Origin: Candidatus Faeciplasma pullistercoris
GTDB taxonomy: Bacteria > Bacillota > Clostridia > Oscillospirales > Ruminococcaceae
Reading direction: 5' to 3'
Length of the DNA stretch: 64,000 bases
NCBI GenBank assembly: GCA_018715525.1
Contig: DVLL01000021.1
Coordinates: 124,001-188,000 of the forward strand
Both the position numbers and the translations under genes were made by a program. Positions within the stretch are counted from its first letter, which is position 1, and the number at the start of each line of letters is the position of its first letter. The notes beneath the pieces are model-generated. The model made no database searches, was not told where the DNA came from, and saw nothing but the letters and a program-made list of their open reading frames with translations. This document shows positions 25,912 to 34,797 of the stretch, one piece after another.

Positions 25912-26331
25912 TCAGTCTTTCTCGATGCCGACTGCCTTTTCGTCGCTCTTCTTGGTTTTTGAAGCCTTTTCAGCCTTAGCGCTCTTGGCAGCGGCGGCAG
26001 CGGCGGCAGACTCCTTCTCAGCATCAATATTCTGAGAAACCGCCCAGCGCTTGATTCTTAGCTTGCTTCTGTCTCCGCCTGTCTCAATGACAAGAGTCTC
26101 CTCCTCAAGCTTGCAAACTATGCCTACGATTCCGCCGGCGGTTACAATCTCATCTCCTACCTGTATGTTCTTTCTCATCTCAGCGTCCTTCTTCTCCTTC
26201 TTGCGCTGAGGTCTTATAAGGATAAAGTAGAACGCGACAAGCATTAACAAAAGCATACCGATAGACAGCAATCCTGGGCTGCCTGCCTGTGCTGCTACAT
26301 TATCGGTCATAATCGTAACAAATGAAAACAT
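25912..26331 (-). CDS. yajC: Preprotein translocase accessory subunit YajC
   Basis: Single-span accessory protein of the Sec translocon. Signature LLLMLVAFYFILIRPQRKKEK (membrane span about residues 22-40 followed by the RPQRKK motif), then VGDEIVTAGGIVGIV. 139 residues, with an Ala/Lys-rich tail (about 105-139) longer than usual. GGAGGAA eight bases upstream of ATG. Has its own promoter at 26405-26433. Confidence 0.94.
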   Translation of the reverse strand: MFSFVTIMTDNVAAQAGSPGLLSIGMLLLMLVAFYFILIRPQRKKEKKDAEMRKNIQVGDEIVTAGGIVGIVCKLEEETLVIETGGDRSKLRIKRWAVSQNIDAEKESAAAAAAAKSAKAEKASKTKKSDEKAVGIEKD

Positions 26332-26404
26332 TAAAATTCCTCCGAGTTATATTTTCCAGTAGTTATTTCAGCCTTATCTGATATTAAGATAAAACAGCGA
26401 TGAC

Positions 26405-26433
26405 ATTATATCACAAACAAATCCCTTTTTCAA
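26405..26433 (-). promoter_or_regulatory. SigA promoter of yajC
   Basis: Minus strand TTGAAA, 17-nt spacer, TATAAT; about 74 nt before the yajC start codon. The promoter abuts the end of the nfnB gene. Confidence 0.75.
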
Positions 26434-26436
26434 CCA

Positions 26437-27819
26437 TTAAAGCGATTTTATATATTCATCAATAGCTTTCGCCGCAGTTTTTCCTGCTCCCATCGCCAAA
26501 ATTACTGTAGCAGCGCCGGTTACAGCGTCTCCGCCGGCATATACGCCCTCCTTGGTAGTAAGCATATCCTCGTTTACAATAAGGCAGCCCTTGCGATTGG
26601 TGTCAAGTCCCGGTGTAGTTGAGCGAATAAGTGGATTAGGAGAAGTGCCTATCGACATGATGCAGGCGTCGATCGGGATCACATACTCCGAGTCCGGAAT
26701 AGCGGTCACAGAGCGTCTGCCGTCAGCTCCAGCCTCACCAAGCGCCATCTTAATGCACTTTATTCCGCTGACATGACCATTCTCGTCTCCGATTATCTCG
26801 GTAGGGTTAGTAAGGTATACAAACTCAATGCCCTCCTCCTTAGCGTGGTGGACTTCCTCACGCCTTGCAGGCATCTCAGCCTCAGAACGGCGGTAGATGA
26901 CATATACATGCTCCGCTCCAAGTCTCATAGCGCATCTTGCGGCATCCATAGCGACGTTTCCGCCTCCGACTACTGCTATAGAGTTAAACTTCTTTACAGG
27001 AGTGTCGTAATCCGCCATATAAGCCTTCATTAGGTTTATTCTTGTAAGGTACTCATTAGCCGAGAATACTCCAACAAGACCTTCGCCGGGTATGCCCATG
27101 AAGTTGGGAAGACCTGCTCCCGTTCCGATAAAGACAGCCTTATAGCCCATTCCCATTATCTCGTCTACCGAGAGTGTCTTTCCTATCACCATGTCGGTCT
27201 TAATCTCAACGCCGAGCTTTTTTAGGTTATTTATCTCACGCTGAACAGTAGCCTTGGGCAGTCTGAACTCAGGTATACCGTACATCAAAACTCCGCCCGC
27301 CGTGTGGAACGCCTCAAATATAGTTACCTCATAGCCCAGCTTCGCAAGGTCGGCAGCGCATGTAAGTCCGGACGGACCTGAGCCGATGACTGCTACCTTT
27401 ATCCCGTTCGACTGGGGCTTTTGCACATCAGCTGTCTTGTCGACCATATAATCCGCGCAGAAGCGCTCAAGTCTGCCTATTCCAACAGGCTCACCCTTGA
27501 TTCCTCTTACGCACTTGCCCTCGCACTGATTTTCCTGCGGGCATACTCTTCCGCAAACGGCGGGAAGTCCGTTTGTAAGTGTTATAACCTTGTAGGCTCC
27601 CTCAAAGTCGCCTTCCTTGACCTTAGATATAAACTCAGGAATGTGTACTCCTACCGGACAGCCGCTGACGCAGGGCATGTTTTTGCAGTTAAGGCATCTG
27701 TTTGCTTCGTTTATTGCCTCCTCCGCGGTATAGCCCTCGCAGACCTCCTTGAAGTTTCTTGCTCTTACCTTTGGATCCTGCTCCTTAATCGGAGTCTTGG
27801 TATTCTGCATATTAGGCAT
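26437..27819 (-). CDS. nfnB: NfnB/GltD-like NADPH oxidoreductase (glutamate synthase small-subunit type)
   Basis: 460-residue flavoprotein of the GltD/NfnB family. N-terminal [4Fe-4S] cysteines in CLNCKNMPCVSGCP (about residues 41-54) and CGRVCPQENQCEGKC; FAD fold GSGPSGLTCAADLAKLG (about 147); NADPH fold VGGGNVAMDAARCA (about 287). Often named 'homotetrameric NADPH-dependent glutamate synthase', but no large subunit is here and the preceding gene is an NfnA-type protein, so an electron-bifurcating ferredoxin:NADP oxidoreductase is more likely (inference). GGAGG eight bases before ATG; overlaps nfnA by eight. Confidence 0.88.
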   Translation of the reverse strand: MPNMQNTKTPIKEQDPKVRARNFKEVCEGYTAEEAINEANRCLNCKNMPCVSGCPVGVHIPEFISKVKEGDFEGAYKVITLTNGLPAVCGRVCPQENQCEGKCVRGIKGEPVGIGRLERFCADYMVDKTADVQKPQSNGIKVAVIGSGPSGLTCAADLAKLGYEVTIFEAFHTAGGVLMYGIPEFRLPKATVQREINNLKKLGVEIKTDMVIGKTLSVDEIMGMGYKAVFIGTGAGLPNFMGIPGEGLVGVFSANEYLTRINLMKAYMADYDTPVKKFNSIAVVGGGNVAMDAARCAMRLGAEHVYVIYRRSEAEMPARREEVHHAKEEGIEFVYLTNPTEIIGDENGHVSGIKCIKMALGEAGADGRRSVTAIPDSEYVIPIDACIMSIGTSPNPLIRSTTPGLDTNRKGCLIVNEDMLTTKEGVYAGGDAVTGAATVILAMGAGKTAAKAIDEYIKSL

Positions 27820-28660
27820 GTCTGACGCCTCCTGTCAATCTGCAAATGTGATTTTTGGACTCAGCCTCGTCATCTCTATAGGCAGAATTTCTTCTCATCA
27901 GCTCGTCAAAGTCTACTTCAAAACCATCAAAGTCAGGGCCATCCACGCATGCGTACTTTACCTTTCCGCCGACAGTAACGCGGCAGCCGCCGCACATTCC
28001 GGTTCCGTCTATCATGATAGGATTGAGGGAAACAATAGTCTTTATGTTATAAGGCTTTGTCACAGCACAGACAAACTTCATCATAGGCACCGGACCTATC
28101 GCGATGACTACATCATAGTTTGCTCCACCGTCAATAAGCTCCTGAAGCTTGTTTGTGACAAAGCCCTTTGTTCCGTAGGTTCCGTCGTCGGTGGTGATGT
28201 AAAGATTTGAAGCGACTGCGCGCATTTCATCCTCAAGAATGACTATGTCCTTGCTTCTGAAGCCGGCGATCACATCTACGTCTACGCCCATATTGTGAAG
28301 AGCCTTCGCCTGAGGATACGCAATCGCGCAGCCTACTCCTCCGCCTATGACAGCGGCACGCTTGATACCCTCACCAAAGTGAGTGGGCACGCCCAATGGT
28401 CCAACAACATCAAGAATGCTGTCCCCCTCTTCCATAAGTCCAAGCTGCATGGTGGATTTGCCGACCTTCTGAAAGATAATAGTGATGGTTCCCTTATCTC
28501 TATCATAATCTGCGATGGTCAAAGGAACTCTCTCGCCCATTTCGTCAGTTCTGAAAATGATAAACTGCCCGGCCTGCGCTTTCTTTGCTATGAGCGGCGC
28601 GTCAAGCTCCATTAGAGTGACCTGGGAGTTTAGCTCGCGCTTTTTTAAGATTTTATACAC
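27812..28660 (-). CDS. nfnA: NfnA-like ferredoxin-NADP+ reductase subunit
   Basis: About 282 residues, PyrK/NfnA family: ferredoxin-reductase-like FAD domain (ERVPLTIADYD, about 50), NAD-binding GGGVGCAIAYPQAKAL (about 106) and a C-terminal [2Fe-2S] site GTGMCGGCRVTV...YACVDGP (about 218-240). GTG 28660 with AGGAGG six bases upstream is the start; the ORF track's extra 29 residues run back into the amidase gene. With nfnB it would form the NADH/ferredoxin/NADP bifurcating complex of anaerobes. Confidence 0.88.
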   Translation of the reverse strand: MYKILKKRELNSQVTLMELDAPLIAKKAQAGQFIIFRTDEMGERVPLTIADYDRDKGTITIIFQKVGKSTMQLGLMEEGDSILDVVGPLGVPTHFGEGIKRAAVIGGGVGCAIAYPQAKALHNMGVDVDVIAGFRSKDIVILEDEMRAVASNLYITTDDGTYGTKGFVTNKLQELIDGGANYDVVIAIGPVPMMKFVCAVTKPYNIKTIVSLNPIMIDGTGMCGGCRVTVGGKVKYACVDGPDFDGFEVDFDELMRRNSAYRDDEAESKNHICRLTGGVRHA

Positions 28661-28694
28661 GGTATTCCTCCTAAATATTTTTTTATGATAAGCT

Positions 28695-31622
28695 TCACCG
28701 ACTTTCGGCAAAGTATTCAATAACAGCCTCTGTGATCGCATTTGCAAGACCTTGCTGTACGCTTGGGTCGTTCAAAGCCATTGCCTCCTCATAGTCTGTG
28801 ATAAAGCCTGACTCTATTAGTATCGAAGGAAACTGCTGTTCAAGCGTAACCGCAAAATAATTGTACTTTGCGCCGCGGTTTCTGTTGACACCGTCGCCGT
28901 ATACATATTCCTCGTAATAATCCGCCATACTCTTGGATACAAGCGCGGCAAGCGGCTGAGAAAATGGTGTAAAGTAATACGCCTCAACGCCTCTTATGCC
29001 TTCGCCCTTGGCTACGCTGTTGCAGTGAACGGATATGAACATATCCGGATCATACTGGGCAGCATAGCTCGATCTGTCATAAAGATTTATGTAGGTGGTG
29101 TCGGTCGGAAGCATATAAACGGTTGCTCCGGCTGCCTGAAGCGTTTGCGTCAGCTTTTCGGCAATCGCGATATTTATACTCTGCTCAAGAACGTGAGCTA
29201 CCGCACCGGGGTCAAACACACTGGCACTCTTGTTATAGCCGTGACCGGGATCAATTACTATTACTGCGCCGTAAATGCTCGAACGGTAGCCGTTAAATCT
29301 TATCGTAAGATTGCCCGTGCCGTCATAGCTTGCCGAGTATCCAGCGAATATTCCGGATTTGCGAAGTCTTAGCCTAAGCTGCAGCTTCTGCTCTCCGTCT
29401 ACGTCAACATATCTCCATTCTCCACTGCTGAACAGCGAATCTGATGTAAACTGCGTCATTCCGTTGGCATTTGAAAGATAGTCGAAGGTTATGCACAGAT
29501 AGTCGGGATCAAAATTGCTCACCGAGTATGAGTCTCCACCTGAACCTGAATATGGCTCCGGCGAGAAGGAAATGTCAAACGGAGTCTGGTAGCCAAGGCT
29601 GAAGGTAAGAATGGTATCCGTATTGCTGACATAAGAACCGGTGAGAACTGCCGTATTGTCAACTATTGTATATCCGTCGATAAGCTCGCAGTCGGCTGCT
29701 CTGATTCTCAATCCCGAGCCTGTGAGGTAATATTTTACCGACTGGCTTACGCCCTCGTATGACACGTTATAGGTAACCTCGTTCACAAGAACATCAATAG
29801 TTCCGGCAGGAAGCCTTACGCAGTCCGGCGTAGCGACATTATCCGTCGTATAATAGTCATATGTCTGTGTGTTATCCTCCTTGACTACAATGAGCTGCGC
29901 TCTTTCAGCCTGGGGAGATACAGCGTTTATTATTACGCGGGCACTGTTCATTGTTTCATAGCAGATGTCCATATAGTTGCCGTTTATGACGATATTTCCG
30001 AGATCCTGCTCCTCACCGACTATCCCCTCCGGAGCCACGAAGTAGCCGGAGAACATGGCGTAGTTTGTGTTTGAATCAAGCTCATCAGGCGCTGTTTCAC
30101 CCTCGGTTAGAGAAATCGTCTCTCCGTTTAGCGTTGCTGTCACCTCAGAGCCCGAATACGCTATCACATTAACTGAAATTCTTGTAGTTCCCTCTACTCT
30201 CAGCTCCGTTCCCTCTTCAGGCTCACAGGACTGGAGCACCTTGACCCTCCTTGTGATCTTGTATGTAACAGTCTTTGCCTTGTTCTTGAAGGTAAACGTG
30301 TTAAGACCGACATCGAGATCCTCTTCAAAGTAGAAGTTGCCGGCTTCGTTGAGCTCTATCTTTTCACCGTTGAAGTATATGTCGAAGTTGGAGTCGAACG
30401 AGCCCTGGAACTTTACAGTCGGCTCGTAGGTGGTGTAGTTATACTGCTTGGGCAGTACCATGGAAAGCTCAGTATAGAGCGAGTTAGTGTCAATCAGACC
30501 GTCAAAATATTTTTTTAACGCGTCTGTACTCGTTCCCGTATTTTCCTTGAGGGATTCATAGGAACGGAAAACGCTTCCGCGGTATGATGAGTAATTTCTG
30601 CATTCCTCAAGCTGCTTTAATATCTGGTCTGCCGCCCACGAAGAATCAGAATTGCTTATTCTCTCGTTGGCATGGCTTATAAACATCGGTATACCGACCT
30701 GAGAAGCAAGCTTGTCCCACCATGAAACTATGCTTATAAAGTTAAGTTCAACAGACTCAAGTCCTCCGTAGCAGGTGACGACCATAAAGTCTGCGTAGCC
30801 GTTTTCTATGTATGCCTTGGTATCCGAGTAGCCGTTCGCCAAAGCCTCGAAATCGTCCTCTGTGTCAGAGCCGAGCTCGTCGGTGGATTCATTCAGCCAG
30901 GCGTTATTTATCGCTATGCCGACGGCTATGGTATTATTTGTGGAGTGGATGGCGCTGCTTACCAGCTTAAAAACATAGCTGCTGTTGTCCCTGAGCCAGC
31001 TTTCAAAGCCTATTCCCGAGCCGTTGTTTATGTAATCAGAGTAGCTTTGCTCATCCTTCGAGGCATAGTAGCCGTCAAGGATTATACCGTCTATCATGTA
31101 CTTGTTCGTCAGCTTGTGCGCGCACAGGGACAGATAGTCGATCTTTGAATTCAGCTCCTCAATGTTTTTTGAGTTTATAGCGTCGTTGAGGTTGTATGAT
31201 ATGTAGACATAGAAATTACGGCTCCTCGCGGCTTCTATTACCATATCAAGCGGAGAACCGTTCTGATAAATCTTGGTATCGACCTCATAGTAAATAACGC
31301 CGTTATAGCTTGTGTTGATTATAACAGAGTTAAGGCCGTAGCTTTCAAGGTCGGCAAAAATCTCATCGATTTCCGCCTGAGTGACATCAGCCGCCTGGTT
31401 AATGTCCTTGAAAAAGTCATAACCGATAGTAATGACAGTCGCCTTCATGTTATCCGGAAAGGCGTAGCTGTAGCTGCCCTCAGGCACTCCTGTAGTAACC
31501 GAGGGTAGATTTTCCGAAGAGGTATTATCCTCCGCGTGAAGCTCTATTCCCATTAAACCAGGCTGAATCAGAACCGAAACAGCAGTAATGAACACTAAAA
31601 GTATGCAGATAAATTTCTTCAT
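28695..31622 (-). CDS. Exported N-acetylmuramoyl-L-alanine amidase with N-terminal glycosidase-like barrel
   Basis: 975-residue secreted protein. Signal peptide (MKKFICILLVFITAVSVLI), then a GH10-like/DUF187-type TIM-barrel region (about 55-390; landmarks MIDGIILDGYYASK, ADFMVVTCYGG), Ig-like or stalk segments (about 400-780), and a C-terminal Amidase_3 domain (about 790-975) with all zinc and catalytic residues: His in VIDPGHGYN, Glu in LEQSIN, His in SVHCNS, Glu in LIESGFIT. It should cut the stem peptide from MurNAc. ATG 31622 with AAAGG upstream. The neighbour upstream carries a related barrel, so the two probably act together at the wall. Confidence 0.85.
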   Translation of the reverse strand: MKKFICILLVFITAVSVLIQPGLMGIELHAEDNTSSENLPSVTTGVPEGSYSYAFPDNMKATVITIGYDFFKDINQAADVTQAEIDEIFADLESYGLNSVIINTSYNGVIYYEVDTKIYQNGSPLDMVIEAARSRNFYVYISYNLNDAINSKNIEELNSKIDYLSLCAHKLTNKYMIDGIILDGYYASKDEQSYSDYINNGSGIGFESWLRDNSSYVFKLVSSAIHSTNNTIAVGIAINNAWLNESTDELGSDTEDDFEALANGYSDTKAYIENGYADFMVVTCYGGLESVELNFISIVSWWDKLASQVGIPMFISHANERISNSDSSWAADQILKQLEECRNYSSYRGSVFRSYESLKENTGTSTDALKKYFDGLIDTNSLYTELSMVLPKQYNYTTYEPTVKFQGSFDSNFDIYFNGEKIELNEAGNFYFEEDLDVGLNTFTFKNKAKTVTYKITRRVKVLQSCEPEEGTELRVEGTTRISVNVIAYSGSEVTATLNGETISLTEGETAPDELDSNTNYAMFSGYFVAPEGIVGEEQDLGNIVINGNYMDICYETMNSARVIINAVSPQAERAQLIVVKEDNTQTYDYYTTDNVATPDCVRLPAGTIDVLVNEVTYNVSYEGVSQSVKYYLTGSGLRIRAADCELIDGYTIVDNTAVLTGSYVSNTDTILTFSLGYQTPFDISFSPEPYSGSGGDSYSVSNFDPDYLCITFDYLSNANGMTQFTSDSLFSSGEWRYVDVDGEQKLQLRLRLRKSGIFAGYSASYDGTGNLTIRFNGYRSSIYGAVIVIDPGHGYNKSASVFDPGAVAHVLEQSINIAIAEKLTQTLQAAGATVYMLPTDTTYINLYDRSSYAAQYDPDMFISVHCNSVAKGEGIRGVEAYYFTPFSQPLAALVSKSMADYYEEYVYGDGVNRNRGAKYNYFAVTLEQQFPSILIESGFITDYEEAMALNDPSVQQGLANAITEAVIEYFAESR

Positions 31623-31667
31623 ATAGATTACGCCTTTGTATTTAACTTGCATGAGCATGCTTACATA

Positions 31668-33416
31668 TCAGAATTTTGCCATCACCGGCATAACATTGAT
31701 GAGTTCGTCTTCAAGTTTGGACGAAGCGTCCGAGCCGCGAAGCGAAACCGAACTGTATCGGTAGAACGCAATTCCGTCATAGTTGCCGAGGCTGTAGGCA
31801 TACTCCGCCTGCCTTGCGAGCATATCGCCATCGCTCCATTCTGATGTAGTTCCTATCTTATAGGCAGCCAAGCCGCATATAAGCTGCACATCAGGATTGG
31901 TAACAAGCTCGCTCCATTCGCGAGCAGCCTGGTCAAAGGGCAATGAGCCGGAATAACCGTAGTAAATCTGCGGCACTACATAGTCAAGATATCCGGGTTC
32001 CTGACACCATTTGCTCACATCAGCATAAAGCTTGCTGAGGTTATTTTTGATATTTCCCTGCGGGGAGACTCCAAACAATACCGTACTGTTACAGCTTTTT
32101 ACAGTAGAGTACATCTCCCTTACAAGAAGGCTGACGGTATCTAAGCGCCACTGAGAAAGATCTGTGCAGCCTGAAGCCTTAAACGCGCTTTCGTCAAACT
32201 CCGGGTCGGTAGTCGGATAGAAGTAGTCGTCTATATGGATAGCGTCGATATCGTATCTTGACACCAGCTCGGCAATTCCGTTGCAAATAAGCTGTCTTAC
32301 GGCCGTATACGCGGGGCTGAGCCAATAGTACCTGCCCTCAGAGTCATATACAAGATAGCTGCCGTTAGTAGTGTCTGAATTATACCATTGCTTGAGAATA
32401 TAGCTGTCGTCCATTTCACCAAAGCGCTTTTCGGTGGTTGTTCTCATAGGATTTATCCATGCGTGGAAAGATAGACCCAGCCGGTGCGCCTCCTCTATCA
32501 TTATCTCAAGCGGATCAAATGGCGGAGCTATTCCCAAAGTACCCGAATATGACGCGGCGAAGGGATAATAGCTGGAATAGTAGTAAGAGTCTCCGAAAGC
32601 TCTCACATGTACATAAACAGTATTGCAGCCCATCATGAACACATCAGTAAACGCTGAGCTTACCGCGCTGCGAAAGCTTTGCTCGGTAGCGTTTGCAAGC
32701 ATATTGTCTATATCCAGATATGCAAACCAAACCGCTTTCTGGTTTTCATAGTTTATGGCGGTGTATTTATTCTGAGACGTAGGAAGCTGAATCTCGTCCT
32801 CTATGACGATTTCCTCTTCGTCCTCTGTAGTGATTTTCTGAGTTGTTATTTCTGTCGTGGTAGTTGTATGCTCGGTCGTTGTCACAACCGGCTTTGTCGC
32901 CGTTTGCTGTTCTTGGTCAAGAGCTTCATCGTAGAAGTCAGACAGATACCTGCCGTTGACAAAGCACTCTTTGCCGTCAAGGCTGATCCTATACCAGCCG
33001 TTTGAGACTATACCGGTTATCAGGACCTTTTCTCCTTCATCAAGATGAGTTATCCTGTCGCTGCTGGCATCCGGCAAGGCTCTTACATTTACAGAGGCGT
33101 TTGCGTACATAACAGTCTCGTAATCGGTTATCGTATACTCATCACCTTGCGTTACTTGGTCGCATACGACTGTAGCAGGCTCAGACGAAGCCGGAACACT
33201 TGTTACCGAAGGCAAGGTCGTCACGCTTGTAGGAGATGTGACATAGTAGTACGACTCCGTATCAGACCGGCTGTAAGTATCAGATGGCTGCGTGGAGTAG
33301 GTTTCAATAGCAATAGGGCTTTGAGGTTCGGAAGAAGCGTCCGCGCTGACAATGCCGCATGACGAAAACAATAGCGTCATCATAAAAACCAATATCGCAG
33401 GCGCAATTCTTCTCAC
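31668..33416 (-). CDS. Lipoprotein-like SH3 / glycosyl hydrolase-like (DUF187) protein
   Basis: About 582 residues. Short signal ending LLFSSCG (possible lipobox), a Ser/Thr-rich stretch, an SH3b domain (VNVRALPDASSDRI to GKECFVNGRYL, about 105-160), a Thr-rich linker, then a GH10-like DUF187 barrel (AVWFAYLDIDNML start; AWINPMRTT; AIHIDDYFYPTTDPEFD, catalytic-acid type region; VVPQIYYGY). Family members are putative peptidoglycan or glycan hydrolases. The start is GTG 33416, with GGAGG seven bases upstream; the ORF track start (33437) has that site inside it. 45 nt before the amidase gene. Confidence 0.83.
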   Translation of the reverse strand: MRRIAPAILVFMMTLLFSSCGIVSADASSEPQSPIAIETYSTQPSDTYSRSDTESYYYVTSPTSVTTLPSVTSVPASSEPATVVCDQVTQGDEYTITDYETVMYANASVNVRALPDASSDRITHLDEGEKVLITGIVSNGWYRISLDGKECFVNGRYLSDFYDEALDQEQQTATKPVVTTTEHTTTTTEITTQKITTEDEEEIVIEDEIQLPTSQNKYTAINYENQKAVWFAYLDIDNMLANATEQSFRSAVSSAFTDVFMMGCNTVYVHVRAFGDSYYYSSYYPFAASYSGTLGIAPPFDPLEIMIEEAHRLGLSFHAWINPMRTTTEKRFGEMDDSYILKQWYNSDTTNGSYLVYDSEGRYYWLSPAYTAVRQLICNGIAELVSRYDIDAIHIDDYFYPTTDPEFDESAFKASGCTDLSQWRLDTVSLLVREMYSTVKSCNSTVLFGVSPQGNIKNNLSKLYADVSKWCQEPGYLDYVVPQIYYGYSGSLPFDQAAREWSELVTNPDVQLICGLAAYKIGTTSEWSDGDMLARQAEYAYSLGNYDGIAFYRYSSVSLRGSDASSKLEDELINVMPVMAKF

Positions 33417-33466
33417 AAATATACCTCCAGCACGCACATAACCGAAAAACTAACTAAAACTGCTTT

Positions 33467-33495
33467 AGTATAGCACAAAACAAGCCATATTACAA
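33467..33495 (-). promoter_or_regulatory. SigA promoter of the wall-hydrolase pair
   Basis: Minus strand TTGTAA, 17-nt spacer, TATACT, about 50 nt before GTG 33416. Likely drives both exported proteins. Confidence 0.6.
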
Positions 33496-33529
33496 GTGCT
33501 TTTAATGATATATGAGTCGATAATCGAAA

Positions 33530-34597
33530 TTAGTAGCTGAGTTTAAGGTCTCCTGATTTAATGAGCTTGAGCTTTCTCATGCCCTCGCATAAAATCAGGC
33601 TCAGAACTCCGGGGGCAACAAAGTGCATAAGAAGCATTTCTAAAAGCGCTATCCAAGGAGCAACTCCGGACGCTGTCATCGTCTGATAACCCATTATCTG
33701 TCCTACGAGACCGGATGTACCCATTCCGGAGCCGGTAGCGTTGTTGACCATCCCGAAAACGCAGGTAGAAATAGGGCCGAGTATTGCGCTTGAAATTATC
33801 GGAGGCAGCCAGATAAGAGGATTTTTTATGATGTTGGACATCTGGAGCATCGAAGTTCCTATTCCCTGCGAGACAATTCCGTTCCAGCCGTTCTCACGGA
33901 AGCTCATAACGGCAAAGCCAACCATCTGAGCCGAGCATCCGACCACCGCGGCGCCTGCGGCTATTCCCGACAGCCCAAGCGAAACTCCTATCGCAGCCGA
34001 GCTTATGGGCAGCGTCAGCGCAATTCCCATGAGCACAGAAACTATTATTCCCATGGCGAACGGCTGAGACTCCACTCCATAGTTGATAAGGCTGCCGACC
34101 CACTTCATAAACTGCGCTATCGGAGGGCTTAGAAGTATTCCAACCGCGCAGCCGGAGGCTATCGTCACCACAGGGGTAACTATGATGTCAAGCTTTGTTT
34201 TTGAGCTTACGAGTCTTCCTAGCTCTATTCCGACAAACGCTGCTACAAACGCGCCGAGAGGCTCTCCCGGCCCCACAAGCGTGAGGCTGCCCACACTAAA
34301 ATCCGATATAGATATTTTGCCGGCAAAAGCTCCCACTAGACCGCAAATAGCCGACGACGCCGTCACAAGCGCAGGAGAACCGTACGCCGAGGCAACAGCC
34401 ACAGCTATACCCGCTCCTGTCAATGCTTTTGCAAAGCCGGCAATAAACAGTATGTAGCTGCCTATGGTGGAGTCGGAAAGCAAATTGCCTATCTGTTCTA
34501 TAATAGTTCCAATAATCAGGGTGGAGAACAGTCCGAGCGCCATGGCTGAAAGTCCGTCTATAAAGATATGATGGAGTATGTTCCCTATTTTTTTCAT
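33530..34597 (-). CDS. PTS system EIIC-like membrane protein (PTS_EIIC_2 family)
   Basis: 355-residue polytopic protein with about nine hydrophobic segments rich in Gly/Ala/Ser. Blocks such as FIAGFAKALTGAGIAVAVA and GFAVMSFRENGWNG match the PF13303 permease family annotated as PTS IIC. No EIIA, EIIB or HPr gene is nearby, so sugar phosphotransfer is unproved; it may be a stand-alone transporter. ATG with GAAGGG upstream; monocistronic behind a near-consensus promoter. Confidence 0.82.
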   Translation of the reverse strand: MKKIGNILHHIFIDGLSAMALGLFSTLIIGTIIEQIGNLLSDSTIGSYILFIAGFAKALTGAGIAVAVASAYGSPALVTASSAICGLVGAFAGKISISDFSVGSLTLVGPGEPLGAFVAAFVGIELGRLVSSKTKLDIIVTPVVTIASGCAVGILLSPPIAQFMKWVGSLINYGVESQPFAMGIIVSVLMGIALTLPISSAAIGVSLGLSGIAAGAAVVGCSAQMVGFAVMSFRENGWNGIVSQGIGTSMLQMSNIIKNPLIWLPPIISSAILGPISTCVFGMVNNATGSGMGTSGLVGQIMGYQTMTASGVAPWIALLEMLLMHFVAPGVLSLILCEGMRKLKLIKSGDLKLSY

Positions 34598-34630
34598 CTG
34601 AGGAATCCCTTCTTTAATTTATCACTTTGA

Positions 34631-34659
34631 ATTATAAAATCATAATCATTCTATGTCAA
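34631..34659 (-). promoter_or_regulatory. Near-consensus SigA promoter of the EIIC-like gene
   Basis: Minus strand TTGACA, 17-nt spacer, TATAAT: both hexamers are perfect. About 34 nt before the ATG. Divergent from the Fur-family promoter about 70 nt away. Confidence 0.88.
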
Positions 34660-34731
34660 GTAACAGTAATGATTTTTGAACAGTTCTTTTAAGGAAATTA
34701 CACTTTGCCGACATACTGTAACAGATTTTAC

Positions 34732-34760
34732 TTGACAAGCTTGCATAAACAAGATATAAT
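34732..34760 (+). promoter_or_regulatory. Consensus SigA promoter of the Fur-family regulator and rubrerythrin
   Basis: TTGACA, 17-nt spacer, TATAAT, both perfect, 38 nt before the ATG. Directly followed by the palindromic operator, so the promoter is strong but repressible. Confidence 0.92.
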
Positions 34761-34762
34761 TT

Positions 34763-34781
34763 ATTAGGAATTATTCCTAAT
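34763..34781 (+). promoter_or_regulatory. 19-bp palindromic operator (9-1-9)
   Basis: ATTAGGAAT-T-ATTCCTAAT is a perfect dyad covering the region of the transcription start. Architecture (two half-sites around one centre base) is that of Fur-family boxes, but the GGAA/TTCC half-site differs from the B. subtilis PerR box. Probable autoregulatory site of the downstream gene. Confidence 0.75.
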
Positions 34782-34797
34782 CCCAAAAAGGAGAAAT

